From: Propionibacteriaceae bacterium
GTDB lineage: Bacteria > Actinomycetota > Actinomycetes > Propionibacteriales > Propionibacteriaceae
Assembly (NCBI GenBank): GCA_020846255.1
Contig: JADLEH010000104.1
Coordinates: 1-42,927 of the forward strand
Direction: 5' to 3'
DNA: 42,927 nt
The translations under genes and the position numbers were made by a program. This document shows, piece after piece, positions 8,776 to 16,451 of the stretch (the stretch's first letter is position 1; every line of letters starts with the position of its first letter). The notes beneath the pieces are model-generated. The model did not search any database. It saw only the letters and a program-made list of their open reading frames with translations, and had not been told where the DNA came from.

Positions 8776-8842
8776 GAGGACTGTCGATCACCCACCACCA
8801 GTCGGGGCCGACCCCGTCGCTCGCTCAACCCAGGAAGGCGCC

Positions 8843-10390
8843 ATGATCCGAGCCCACCTAACCGTCGACCCGCACTTCGTGGTCGGGCCGATCGATCGAA
8901 GGCTGTTCGGATCGTTCGTGGAGCATCTGGGCCGGTGCGTCTATGACGGCATCCATGAGCCGGGGCATCCGGCAGCCGACGGGGACGGCTGGCGCACGGA
9001 TGTCCTGGAGCTGGTCCGCGAGCTCGGCGTCACGACGATCAGGTACCCGGGCGGCAACTTCGTCTCCGGCTACCGCTGGGAGGACGGGGTCGGTCCGGTG
9101 GCGCAGCGCCCGCGTCGGCTCGACCTGGCCTGGCACTCGACGGAGGCCAACCTGGTCGGGCTGGATGAGTTCGCCTGCTGGACCCGGAAGGTCGGCGCTG
9201 AATTGATGTACGCGGTCAACCTCGGCACCCGCGGGCTGCAGGAGGCCCTTGACGTCCTCGAGTACGCCAACATCGGGTCCGGGACCGCGCTGTCGGACCA
9301 GCGGATCCGGAACGGGGCAACCGATCCGCACGGGATCCGGATGTGGTGCCTCGGCAATGAGATGGACGGTCCCTGGCAGCTCGGCCAAGGCAGCGCCGAG
9401 GACTACGGCCGGCTGGCAGCCAAGACCGCCCGCGCGATGCGGCAGATCGACCCGGGTCTCGAACTGGTTGCCTGTGGCAGCTCGAGCGCCGAGATGCCCA
9501 CCTTCGGCAGCTGGGACCGCACGGTCCTTGAGGAGACCTACGACGAGGTGGACTACCTCTCCTGCCACGCCTACTACGAGCCGGTCGACGGCGACCTCGG
9601 CAGCTTCCTCGCCTCAGCCGTGAGCATGGACCGGTTCATCGACTCGGTGGTCGCGACCGCCGACCACGTCAAGGCCGCGCGTCGCAGCGAGAAGTCCATG
9701 GCCATCTCCTTCGACGAGTGGAACGTCTGGTACAAGTCGCGCTACGACCAGGTCGACCGGATAACCGATCCGGCCGACTGGCCGGTGGCGCCTCGCCTGC
9801 TCGAGGACACCTACTCGGTGCTGGACGCCGTGGTGTTCGGCAACCTCCTGATCTCCCTGATCCGGCACGCCGACCGGGTGAAGGCTGCGAGCCTTGCGCA
9901 ACTGGTCAACGTCATCGCGCCGATCATGACCGAGCCGGGGGGGCCGGCGTGGCGACAGACCACGTTCCACCCGTTCGCGCTGGCGTCCAGGCTGGCACAA
10001 GGGGTCGCCCTGGAGCTCAAGCTCGACTGCCCCACCTACCGAACCGCCGCCTACGGCGAGGTCCCGGTCGTCGACGCCGTGGCCACCTACGAGGAGAGTG
10101 ACGGGTCAACAGCGATCTTCCTCGTGAACCGGAGCCAGGACGGCCCGGCGACCGTGGAACTGGACACCCGCGCCCTCGGGCCGGTGAGCCCGGGACTGGC
10201 ACGCACGCTGAGTGACCCAGACATCCACGCCGCCAACACTCTTGCCGATCCGCTCCGGGTCGGCCTGCAGGACAACACCTCGCTCGAAGTCCGCAACGGG
10301 CAGCTCCAGATCACCCTGCCGGCGGTGTCCTGGACGGCGCTGACGCTGCACCCGTACGGGACCGTCACTGATCTACCTGAGAGGAACTGA
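8843..10390 (+). CDS. abfA: Alpha-L-arabinofuranosidase, GH51, cytoplasmic
   Basis: The ORF is open from 7592, but the gene starts at the ATG at 8843 behind AGGAAGG, giving 515 aa, the usual GH51 size. The retaining catalytic pair is visible: acid/base Glu173 in WCLGNEMDG and nucleophile Glu292 in SFDEWNVWY. Other GH51 landmarks include the N-terminal FGSFVEHLGRCVYDG and TIRYPGGNFVSGY. There is no signal peptide, so it acts on imported oligosaccharides, releasing terminal L-arabinofuranose. It is led by a LacI operator and followed after one base by the mmsA-like gene, so the two are co-transcribed. Confidence 0.95.
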   Translation: MIRAHLTVDPHFVVGPIDRRLFGSFVEHLGRCVYDGIHEPGHPAADGDGWRTDVLELVRELGVTTIRYPGGNFVSGYRWEDGVGPVAQRPRRLDLAWHSTEANLVGLDEFACWTRKVGAELMYAVNLGTRGLQEALDVLEYANIGSGTALSDQRIRNGATDPHGIRMWCLGNEMDGPWQLGQGSAEDYGRLAAKTARAMRQIDPGLELVACGSSSAEMPTFGSWDRTVLEETYDEVDYLSCHAYYEPVDGDLGSFLASAVSMDRFIDSVVATADHVKAARRSEKSMAISFDEWNVWYKSRYDQVDRITDPADWPVAPRLLEDTYSVLDAVVFGNLLISLIRHADRVKAASLAQLVNVIAPIMTEPGGPAWRQTTFHPFALASRLAQGVALELKLDCPTYRTAAYGEVPVVDAVATYEESDGSTAIFLVNRSQDGPATVELDTRALGPVSPGLARTLSDPDIHAANTLADPLRVGLQDNTSLEVRNGQLQITLPAVSWTALTLHPYGTVTDLPERN

Positions 10391-10391
10391 C

Positions 10392-11948
10392 ATGGCCTTC
10401 ACCGAACCGGCTGCCCCGGCTGCCCAGAGCGCTGCCCGGCTGCGGCGGCTGCGCTACCTGGTGGACAACGAGTGGCGGGAGTCGAGGACGGCGACGTACA
10501 TGCCGGTGATGAACCCGTCGACGGGGGAGCAGATCGCGGAAGCGCCGTGCTGTACCCAGGGCGAGGTGGACTCGGCTGTGGCGGCGGCCGCTCGTGCGTT
10601 CCCGGCCTGGGCGGCGACTCCGCTGCCGCAGCGGATCCAGTTGATGTTCCGGTTCAAGCAGCTTCTCGACGAGCACCTGGACGAGTTGAGCGTCCTGCTC
10701 GCCACCGAGATGGGGAAGGTGCTGGCAGAGGCCCGCGGTGACGTGTTGAAGGCGATCGAGGTCGTCGAGTGCGCCTGCTCGACGCACTACCTGATGCAGG
10801 GCGACACCACGATGAACATCTCCCGTGGGTACGACACCACGACCTATCGGGAGCCGTTGGGTGTGTTCGCCGGCATTGCGCCGTACAACTTCCCGGCGAT
10901 GATCCCGATGGGCTGGATGCTGCCGTTCTGCATCACGACCGGCAACACGTTCGTGCTGAAGGCCGCTTCGATGGTGCCGCAGACGTCGATGCGGATGATG
11001 GAGTTGCTGATCGAGGCCGGCCTGCCGAAGGGTGTGGCGAACCTGGTCACCTGTTCCCGGGTGGAGGCGGACAGCCTGCTGGTGAACCCGGCCGTGAGGG
11101 GGATCACGTTCGTTGGTTCGACCGCTGTGGGCAAGCACATCTACCAGACCGCCGCCGGTGCCGGTAAGCGGGTGCAGGCGCTCACCGAGGCCAAGAACCA
11201 CGCGCTGATCCTGGAGGACGCGGTGCTGGAGCGTTCGGTGGCCGGCATCATCAACTCCACCTACGGCTGCGCCGGTCAGCGCTGCATGGCCCTGCCGGTG
11301 GTCTGCGTGCAGGATTCCATCGCAGACGAGGTCGTGGAAATGCTCGCCGGCATGGCGGCCAGGTTGAAGCTCGGCCCGGCCTACCTGCCCGACAGCCAGC
11401 TCGGGCCGGTGATCACGGCCAAGCACCGCGACTTCGTGACCTCAGGGATCGAGCGTGGCGTCGCCGAGGGTGGCGAGCTGGTGCTCGACGGCCGCGGTGC
11501 CAGCGTCGCCGGCTACGAGGGTGGCTACTGGATGGGCCCGTCGATCATCGACCACGTCGGACCCGACAACTGGGCCGGCACCTACGAGATCTTCGGCCCG
11601 GTGACCTCGATCAAGCGGGTTGCCGACTTCGAGGAGGGGATCAACGTGATGAACGCCAACCCCTTCGCCAACGGCTCCTGCATCTACACCAGCTCCGGCT
11701 ACTACGCCCGCGAGTTCGCCAGCCGATCCCACGCCGGCATGGTCGGCATCAACGTCGGCATCCCGGTGCCGTTCTCCACCTTCCCGTTCACCGGCCACAA
11801 GGAGTCCTTCTTCGGCGACCTGCACGCCATGGGCAAGGACGGCGTCGCGTTCTTCACCGAGACCAAGGCAGTCACCGCCACCTGGTTCACCGACGAGCAC
11901 CGCCACCAGAAGGTCGGCACCTGGGACGGCATGACCACCCGTCACTGA
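10392..11948 (+). CDS. mmsA: CoA-acylating methylmalonate/malonate-semialdehyde dehydrogenase
   Basis: The 518-aa product is a clear MmsA/IolA-type member of the ALDH superfamily. Landmarks are MNPSTGEQIAEAP, the substrate-pocket PYNFPAMIPMGWMLP, GSTAVGKHIY and GCAGQRCMALPVV with catalytic Cys298. The family converts methylmalonate or malonate semialdehyde plus CoA to propionyl- or acetyl-CoA, in valine or inositol catabolism. It starts one base after the abfA stop, inside the LacI-controlled unit, with GAGAGGA as ribosome site. Why an arabinofuranosidase operon should carry it is not obvious. The gene symbol follows the family; the true substrate here is open. Confidence 0.88.
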   Translation: MAFTEPAAPAAQSAARLRRLRYLVDNEWRESRTATYMPVMNPSTGEQIAEAPCCTQGEVDSAVAAAARAFPAWAATPLPQRIQLMFRFKQLLDEHLDELSVLLATEMGKVLAEARGDVLKAIEVVECACSTHYLMQGDTTMNISRGYDTTTYREPLGVFAGIAPYNFPAMIPMGWMLPFCITTGNTFVLKAASMVPQTSMRMMELLIEAGLPKGVANLVTCSRVEADSLLVNPAVRGITFVGSTAVGKHIYQTAAGAGKRVQALTEAKNHALILEDAVLERSVAGIINSTYGCAGQRCMALPVVCVQDSIADEVVEMLAGMAARLKLGPAYLPDSQLGPVITAKHRDFVTSGIERGVAEGGELVLDGRGASVAGYEGGYWMGPSIIDHVGPDNWAGTYEIFGPVTSIKRVADFEEGINVMNANPFANGSCIYTSSGYYAREFASRSHAGMVGINVGIPVPFSTFPFTGHKESFFGDLHAMGKDGVAFFTETKAVTATWFTDEHRHQKVGTWDGMTTRH

Positions 11949-11954
11949 ACTGTG

Positions 11955-11984
11955 CCGTGGCCCGGCTGGATCGCCGGGCCGCGG
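11955..11984 (+). terminator. Hairpin terminator after mmsA
   Basis: A 12-bp stem (one G-U pair) with a 6-nt loop, built on GGCCCGGC/GCCGGGCC, lies 7 nt after the mmsA stop. There is no U-tract, as is common in high-GC actinobacteria. Confidence 0.6.
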
Positions 11985-12150
11985 TTCCCGGGTCGCAGTG
12001 GTCGCCGAGCCCGGTGCCCAGCTGCGCGAGGATCGCGTCCAGGTCGTCCCCGGTCAGCGATCCCGGCGACGTCAGGGCCGGGCTTGCGCCGCAATGGAGA
12101 TCATTTGGTTGAATGCCCGTCCCAGAGGTCCGCCGGACCCCGTGCGCGCC

Positions 12151-12156
12151 TACCCT
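12151..12156 (+). promoter_or_regulatory. Candidate -10 box of the SGNH hydrolase gene
   Basis: TACCCT lies about 36 nt before the start codon, leaving a short leader with GGAGGGG as ribosome site. No good -35 is visible. Confidence 0.35.
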
Positions 12157-12192
12157 GATCGGATCCAGATCCGCCCGTCGGAGGGGAATGCC

Positions 12193-13083
12193 ATGAGAAG
12201 CCGTCTCGCAGCTTTCGCAGTCACAGCGCTGGTCCTGACCCTCGGCCTGCCGGCCGCCGGGGCCCAGGCCAGACCGTTCCCTCCCGCTCCACCCAACTAC
12301 CTGGCGGCGGGGGACTCGATCACCCAGGGCCTCGGGGTGACGCCGGTCCACAGCTACCCGAGCCTCGTGGACGCCCGGAGCCGGCACCTCACCCTGGCGG
12401 CCAACCTGGCCGTCAAGGGAGCGACCGTCGCCGACGTGGCCACCCAGCTGGGCACCTTCGCCGCCGCCGATCCGGCAGCCGCGGCGAGGATCACCAGGAT
12501 CTCCCTCACCGTCGGGGCCAATGACGTCGGCTGGGTGCAGGCCCTGCTGACCTGCCTCAATCTCCCGGTCGGCGTCCAGTGCGCCGAGCTGGTCGATCCC
12601 GCCAGCCAGCTGAAGGTCAAGGACCTCGTCGACGCCGGCCTCGGCGGGCTGGCCGTGAGCCTGCCGGCACTGCTGGACGGCATCGGGACGATGTTCCCCA
12701 ACGCCAGGGTCTATGTGGGCAGCTACTACGAGCTGTTCGGCTCAAGGCATCGGGAGTGCGTGGTCGTGCCGGCATCCGGGGTATCGCCCGGCTACTCGAT
12801 CAGCCTGGTCAACAAGACCTGGTACAACCAGACGACCCGCCGCCTCAACGCCGTCATCAGGGACGCCGTCCGGGCTGCCGACGCCACCCCGGTTGGAACA
12901 CCGGTCCGGTTCGTCAACGTCGCGCCAAGGTTCAACGGGCACGGCTTCTGCGATTCCGCGCGTCGGTGGGTGATCGGCCCGCAGGACCTCCTGACCGGGA
13001 GCTCCCTGGATGCGGTGGCCCACCCCAACGCCAGGGGACAGCGCGCCTACGCGACGGCGTTCGCAGCCAAGGGCGTGCGCTGA
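12193..13083 (+). CDS. Secreted SGNH/GDSL-family hydrolase
   Basis: The ORF opens at 11998, but the ATG at 12193 follows GGAGGGG and begins a classical signal peptide with a likely AXA-type cleavage near residue 24 (AAGA). The 296-aa product carries block I AAGDSITQG with Ser42, block III VGANDVGW with Asn110, and a C-terminal His277 in AHPNARG with an Asp four residues before it, so the catalytic set appears present. The family covers lipases, esterases and carbohydrate esterases; the substrate cannot be told. Several Cys residues in the middle suggest disulfides in an extracellular enzyme. It is a single-gene unit that converges on the acidic-protein gene. Confidence 0.87.
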   Translation: MRSRLAAFAVTALVLTLGLPAAGAQARPFPPAPPNYLAAGDSITQGLGVTPVHSYPSLVDARSRHLTLAANLAVKGATVADVATQLGTFAAADPAAAARITRISLTVGANDVGWVQALLTCLNLPVGVQCAELVDPASQLKVKDLVDAGLGGLAVSLPALLDGIGTMFPNARVYVGSYYELFGSRHRECVVVPASGVSPGYSISLVNKTWYNQTTRRLNAVIRDAVRAADATPVGTPVRFVNVAPRFNGHGFCDSARRWVIGPQDLLTGSSLDAVAHPNARGQRAYATAFAAKGVR

Positions 13084-13090
13084 CCGGGTG

Positions 13091-13125
13091 GCCGCAAGAA
13101 AGGGGACAGTCCCCTTTCCTGCGGC
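13091..13125. repeat. REP-like palindromic hairpin with GGGGACAGTCCCC core
   Basis: GCCGCA-(N)-GAAAGGGGA-CAG-TCCCCTTTC-(N)-TGCGGC forms a long stem 8 nt after the SGNH hydrolase stop. A second, degenerate half (TCTGTCCCC) follows at about 13150-13157. It may act as a terminator, but the core resembles dispersed palindromes found in many genomes, so a repetitive element is possible. Confidence 0.45.
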
Positions 13126-13170
13126 CTGGCTGGTGACATGAAAAGGCGTCTGTCCCCGTGCTTGCGGCTT

Positions 13171-13188
13171 CGCTCGCGTCAGCGAGCG
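13171..13188 (-). terminator. Hairpin terminator after the acidic protein gene
   Basis: CGCTCGC-GTCA-GCGAGCG gives a 7-bp perfect stem with a 4-nt loop, 5 nt beyond the stop of the minus-strand gene. No T-run follows. Confidence 0.5.
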
Positions 13189-13192
13189 CGCC

Positions 13193-13489
13193 TCAGATGT
13201 TGCGGGGCGGCTGGCCCTCGGTCGGTGAACCGAGCGCGCTCGACATCGGATCGGTCTGGTCGCTATCGATCAGGCTGTCGTCGCGGTACCCGGTGCCGGT
13301 GAGGCCGTGCTCCAGCCGGTTCTGGTTTCCGCCCTCGGGAAGGTCCTCGCCGTCGAACTCGTCGTCGGCCACGTCCCGGTCGCCGAGGCCGTGGGCCAGC
13401 GGGTCGCGGTAGACCTCTTCGCGGTCCGTGGTCTGGTCCTCCTGCGTGTTCGGGGCGCCAAGTCCGTAATCGTTCACTGAGTCTGACAT
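13193..13489 (-). CDS. Small acidic protein of unknown function, predicted SigF/SigB target
   Basis: The ORF track starts at 13525, but the ATG at 13489 is preceded by AGGAGG at ideal spacing, giving 98 aa (MSDSVNDYGLG...). The product is strongly acidic, rich in Asp, Glu, Gly and Asn, and probably largely disordered. No domain is recognised. An SigF/SigB-type promoter (GGTTT-N15-GGGTAC) lies upstream, which points to a general-stress role; this is inference. The spacing to the upstream GH25 gene (same strand) is 75 bp and contains that promoter, so the gene has its own unit. Confidence 0.75.
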   Translation of the reverse strand: MSDSVNDYGLGAPNTQEDQTTDREEVYRDPLAHGLGDRDVADDEFDGEDLPEGGNQNRLEHGLTGTGYRDDSLIDSDQTDPMSSALGSPTEGQPPRNI

Positions 13490-13525
13490 TTCGTCCTCCT
13501 TCACTTCCTGGCCTGACTCAAACAA

Positions 13526-13550
13526 GTACCCGGAAGTGGACGGCCAAAAC
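13526..13550 (-). promoter_or_regulatory. SigF/SigB-type promoter of the acidic protein gene
   Basis: On the minus strand GGTTT is followed after 15 nt by GGGTAC (13526-13531), matching the actinobacterial SigF consensus GGTTT-N15/17-GGGTA. It is about 37 nt from the start codon and its -35 end stops 14 bp short of the GH25 stop codon. Confidence 0.65.
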
Positions 13551-13564
13551 CCGTGCGGTTCGGC

Positions 13565-15025
13565 TCAGGGGACGTCGGTCGCGACCTCGACCGGCGCCGG
13601 TGGCGTCCAGGCATCGGCCTTGGCAACGTCGGCATCCAGCGCGCCGACCCCGTCGCCGGGGATCCCGGCGTTGCTGGTGTACTGCCAGATCGACCAGCCG
13701 CCGTGGTCCACCCAGGGGCCGACCTTCGGCAGCGAGTCCGGGATGCGTCCGTTGTTGGTTCCCCACGAAGCCACCCAGAGCCGGGCGATCCCGGCGACGT
13801 CGGTCCAGACGAACCGGCCGGCGGACTCCCGCGCCGCGGCATTCGCGCTCATGTAGACGTACAGGTTGGGCTGGTAGCCGTCGCTGGTCAGCAGGTCCTT
13901 CACTGTGGTGAGGAACTCGGTCGCCTCGGTCGGGTTCCAGGCCCGCAGCGTCCGCTTGTACGTCTTGCCCTTGTAGGTCTTGGTCCAGGCGCGACCGGCC
14001 TCGATGTCGAGCACGAGCGGGTCGGTGCTGGCCCTGGTGTAGTTGCCGTAGCGCTTCAGCCACTTGACGAACTGCCGGGCGGAGTCGGCCGGCGTGTAGT
14101 CGCCGGAGAAGAGGTTCTTCGGCGTGGTGTCGATGGAGGTCACCCAGCCGTTGAACCAGTAGTGGCCCAGCGACAACCCGACGCCCTGCGCCGCGTCCGC
14201 GAAACCGCGGTAGGCGCAGTCCATGGTCACCGGCACACTGCCGGTCCTGCCCGACCGGTTGGTGCAGGCGCTGGTGTACAGCTGCTTGATCGGACGTGCG
14301 CCGCTGCCGTTGCGCAGCAGTGCGAACCCGTCGGCTCCGGCCCAGGCAGCGATCGCCTTCAGCTTCACCTTCTGGCTCGGGGTGTGCTGGTAGGCCGAGA
14401 GGTCGACGCCCTGGGTGAGGCCGGTGAGCGCGAAGGCCGCCTCGGCGTCCTTGGCCGGAGTCCGCGTCGGGGACAGCACGGTCAGCTTCGCCGTCGCTGA
14501 GACGACCTTGCCGCCCTCGCCGGTCACGATGACCCGGAACCTGGTCCCGTTGGCCCACTTGCTGGCCCGCGCGGTGTAGCGCGCCGACCTTGCGCCGGAA
14601 ATGGTCTTCCAGGACCCGGAAGCGGAGCGGTGCTGCCACACGTAGCGCAGCTTCGAGCCGTCCACCACCACGACGAACGTCTTGCTGGTGCGCGTCCCGA
14701 AACGGCCGATCGCTGCGTCCTCGAGGTCGGAGGTGATCAACGGCGGCGTGGCGGCTTCGCTGCGGGGAGCTGACGCGGCCGAGAACCGCTGTGACGTCCC
14801 GCTGCCCAGCTCGGCAGCCATGCCCGGCCGGCCGGACAAATCGACTGCGGCGACAGAAGCCGGGGCGCCCGCCGCCAGCGGCGCCCGATCAGGCACCGTG
14901 ACCAGGCCCACGACCAGGACCGCCGTCCCGATGGCCGCCAGGGACTTCGCCAGGAGCTTCGATGCTGCAGTCAACGTCTCGGTGCTTTCGTTCGGCTGGG
15001 TACTCAGCCCGCGGGCCGTGTTCAT
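13565..15025 (-). CDS. Secreted GH25 muramidase (lysozyme-like) with N-terminal Ig-like region
   Basis: The 486-aa product has a cytoplasmic tail of about 26 residues, a hydrophobic segment (about residues 28-46) that is a signal peptide or anchor, an Ala-rich linker, an Ig-like beta domain at about 105-185, and a C-terminal GH25 domain from about residue 200. GH25 signatures are GVDLSAYQH, the catalytic DxE in LVLDIEAGRA, and the terminal WSIWQYTS...GALDAD. The family cleaves beta-1,4 MurNAc-GlcNAc bonds of peptidoglycan. It could remodel the own wall or attack competitors. The start codon is not certain because no strong ribosome site precedes ATG 15025. It is divergent from the NYN gene. 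Confidence 0.88.
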   Translation of the reverse strand: MNTARGLSTQPNESTETLTAASKLLAKSLAAIGTAVLVVGLVTVPDRAPLAAGAPASVAAVDLSGRPGMAAELGSGTSQRFSAASAPRSEAATPPLITSDLEDAAIGRFGTRTSKTFVVVVDGSKLRYVWQHRSASGSWKTISGARSARYTARASKWANGTRFRVIVTGEGGKVVSATAKLTVLSPTRTPAKDAEAAFALTGLTQGVDLSAYQHTPSQKVKLKAIAAWAGADGFALLRNGSGARPIKQLYTSACTNRSGRTGSVPVTMDCAYRGFADAAQGVGLSLGHYWFNGWVTSIDTTPKNLFSGDYTPADSARQFVKWLKRYGNYTRASTDPLVLDIEAGRAWTKTYKGKTYKRTLRAWNPTEATEFLTTVKDLLTSDGYQPNLYVYMSANAAARESAGRFVWTDVAGIARLWVASWGTNNGRIPDSLPKVGPWVDHGGWSIWQYTSNAGIPGDGVGALDADVAKADAWTPPAPVEVATDVP

Positions 15026-15135
15026 GGTAACCCGGGGCCGCAGCGGGGGACCCGGCAGCAGCCGGGTTGCCGCTCGCCGGGCGCAGGACGAGACTTGGCC
15101 TGGCGGCGCCCGGCCGCAGAACCCGAGGAGCTTGA

Positions 15136-16164
15136 GTGGCTGACGTCGCCGACAACCGTGTGGCCGTGTACATCGACTTCGACAACATCGTGATCTCGAG
15201 GTACAACCAGTTGTACGGGCGCGGGGCCTTCCAGGCTGACCGGGTGCGGCAGGTGGTGACCACCGACGCGACGGCAGAGCCGGCGGTGGTCGAGCGGATC
15301 GCAGCAGCCACTGTCGACATCGGCGCGATCCTCGACTACGCCTCCTCCTTCGGCTCGATCGTGATCAGCCGCGCCTACGCCGACTGGTCGCAGCCCATCA
15401 ACGCCGGCTACCGCCGGCAGCTGATCGACCGCGCCATCGACCTCACCCAGATGTTCCCGCTGTCAGCCACCAAGAACGGTGCCGACATCCGGCTGGCGAT
15501 CGACGTAGTCGAGGACATGTTCCGCCTCGGCGATGTCACCCACGTCGTCCTCGTCGCCGGCGACTCCGACTACGTCGCCCTCGCCCAGCGCGTCAAGCGG
15601 CTCGGCCGCTTCATCGTCGCCGTCGGGGTGGCCGGCGCCACCAGCAAGTCCCTGCCGGCGGCCTGCAACGACTTCAGCCTCTACGACGACCTGCCCGGCA
15701 TCGGCGAGGACGGCGAGTCCGACCACGTCGAGGTGGCGCAGCCGGCCGCGGTGCTGGGCGCAACGGTGGGCGCCACCGGGGCGGCAAGGGCGAAGGCGAC
15801 CGAGAAGAAGAAGGCGACCTCCCGGCGGGCGCCGGTGAAGGAGCAGCAGGCGGCGATCGAAGCGGACGGCCAGGGCGCAGCTGAGGAGCCCGGCGCCGGG
15901 GAGCCTGCCGTGAAGCTGTCGCCCCGCGCCGCCACCACCCTCCTGCGGCGTGCCCTCGAACTGGGCCACGACAAGTCCGGTGACGACGACTGGCTGAACG
16001 CCTCGGTCGTGAAGCAGCAGATCAAGCGGCTCGACCCGTCCTTCCACGAGAAGACCCTCGGCTACAGCTCGTTCAGCGACTTCCTGAAGTCACGCTCCAA
16101 CGTCGCCGAACTCGAGAAGGCCTCCAACGGGCAGAAGGTGCGGTTGCGGCCGAAGACCGGCTAG
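15136..16164 (+). CDS. NYN-domain putative ribonuclease with C-terminal OST-HTH/LOTUS domain
   Basis: The 342-aa product starts at GTG 15136, 5 nt after GAGGAG. The N-terminal about 165 residues form a PIN-like NYN domain: YIDFDNIV with the first acidic cluster, NGADIRLAIDVVED, and VLVAGDSDYVALAQRVK, the typical acid-bearing strand. A low-complexity Ala/Lys/Glu linker (about residues 190-255) leads to a LOTUS-like winged helix (about 260-342; LGYSSFSDFLKSR is typical). NYN domains cleave RNA and LOTUS domains bind RNA or partner helicases. The acidic residues look intact. It appears monocistronic and converges on a small hypothetical gene. Confidence 0.85.
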   Translation: MADVADNRVAVYIDFDNIVISRYNQLYGRGAFQADRVRQVVTTDATAEPAVVERIAAATVDIGAILDYASSFGSIVISRAYADWSQPINAGYRRQLIDRAIDLTQMFPLSATKNGADIRLAIDVVEDMFRLGDVTHVVLVAGDSDYVALAQRVKRLGRFIVAVGVAGATSKSLPAACNDFSLYDDLPGIGEDGESDHVEVAQPAAVLGATVGATGAARAKATEKKKATSRRAPVKEQQAAIEADGQGAAEEPGAGEPAVKLSPRAATTLLRRALELGHDKSGDDDWLNASVVKQQIKRLDPSFHEKTLGYSSFSDFLKSRSNVAELEKASNGQKVRLRPKTG

Positions 16165-16174
16165 CGGAGGCTGC

Positions 16175-16414
16175 TCAGCCGGCCCGGGCCTGCGGGTCCG
16201 GACCCGTTCCCGGGAGCAGGGTGCGCGTGAGTTCGCCGATCAGCGCGGCGACGTCCTCTGGGGCCAGCCGGACGGTGGCGAGGCAGGTGCTGTCCTGCCA
16301 GACCGACAGGACCACGCGTCGCGTCTCCGGGTGCCGGGCAATCCGGAGGGTGCGACCGGCCCGGTCCTTCCCGGCCAGGGTCGCGCCGTCCCGCGGCAAC
16401 GGCGACACCGTCAT
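16175..16414 (-). CDS. Small hypothetical protein (79 aa)
   Basis: No family is recognised. The 79-residue product is soluble and basic at the N-terminus, with alternating beta-like segments (TLRIARHPETRRVVLSVWQDS) and a short helix (PEDVAALIGELTRTLL). Codon usage is like that of the neighbours, and antisense frames are weaker. It overlaps nothing and lies between the convergent NYN gene and the AEC transporter gene on the same strand, 37 bp downstream of the latter, so it may be its second cistron. No clear ribosome site was seen. Confidence 0.6.
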   Translation of the reverse strand: MTVSPLPRDGATLAGKDRAGRTLRIARHPETRRVVLSVWQDSTCLATVRLAPEDVAALIGELTRTLLPGTGPDPQARAG

Positions 16415-16451
16415 GTCTTCAGCATGGCACCGGCCGCGGCGACAGGGAACC

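Noticed and set aside
15201-15216. GTACAACCAGTTGTAC, similar to the LacI operator
   Set aside because: It lies inside the NYN coding sequence (encoding RYNQLYG), lacks the central CG and has no promoter next to it, so it is probably chance.
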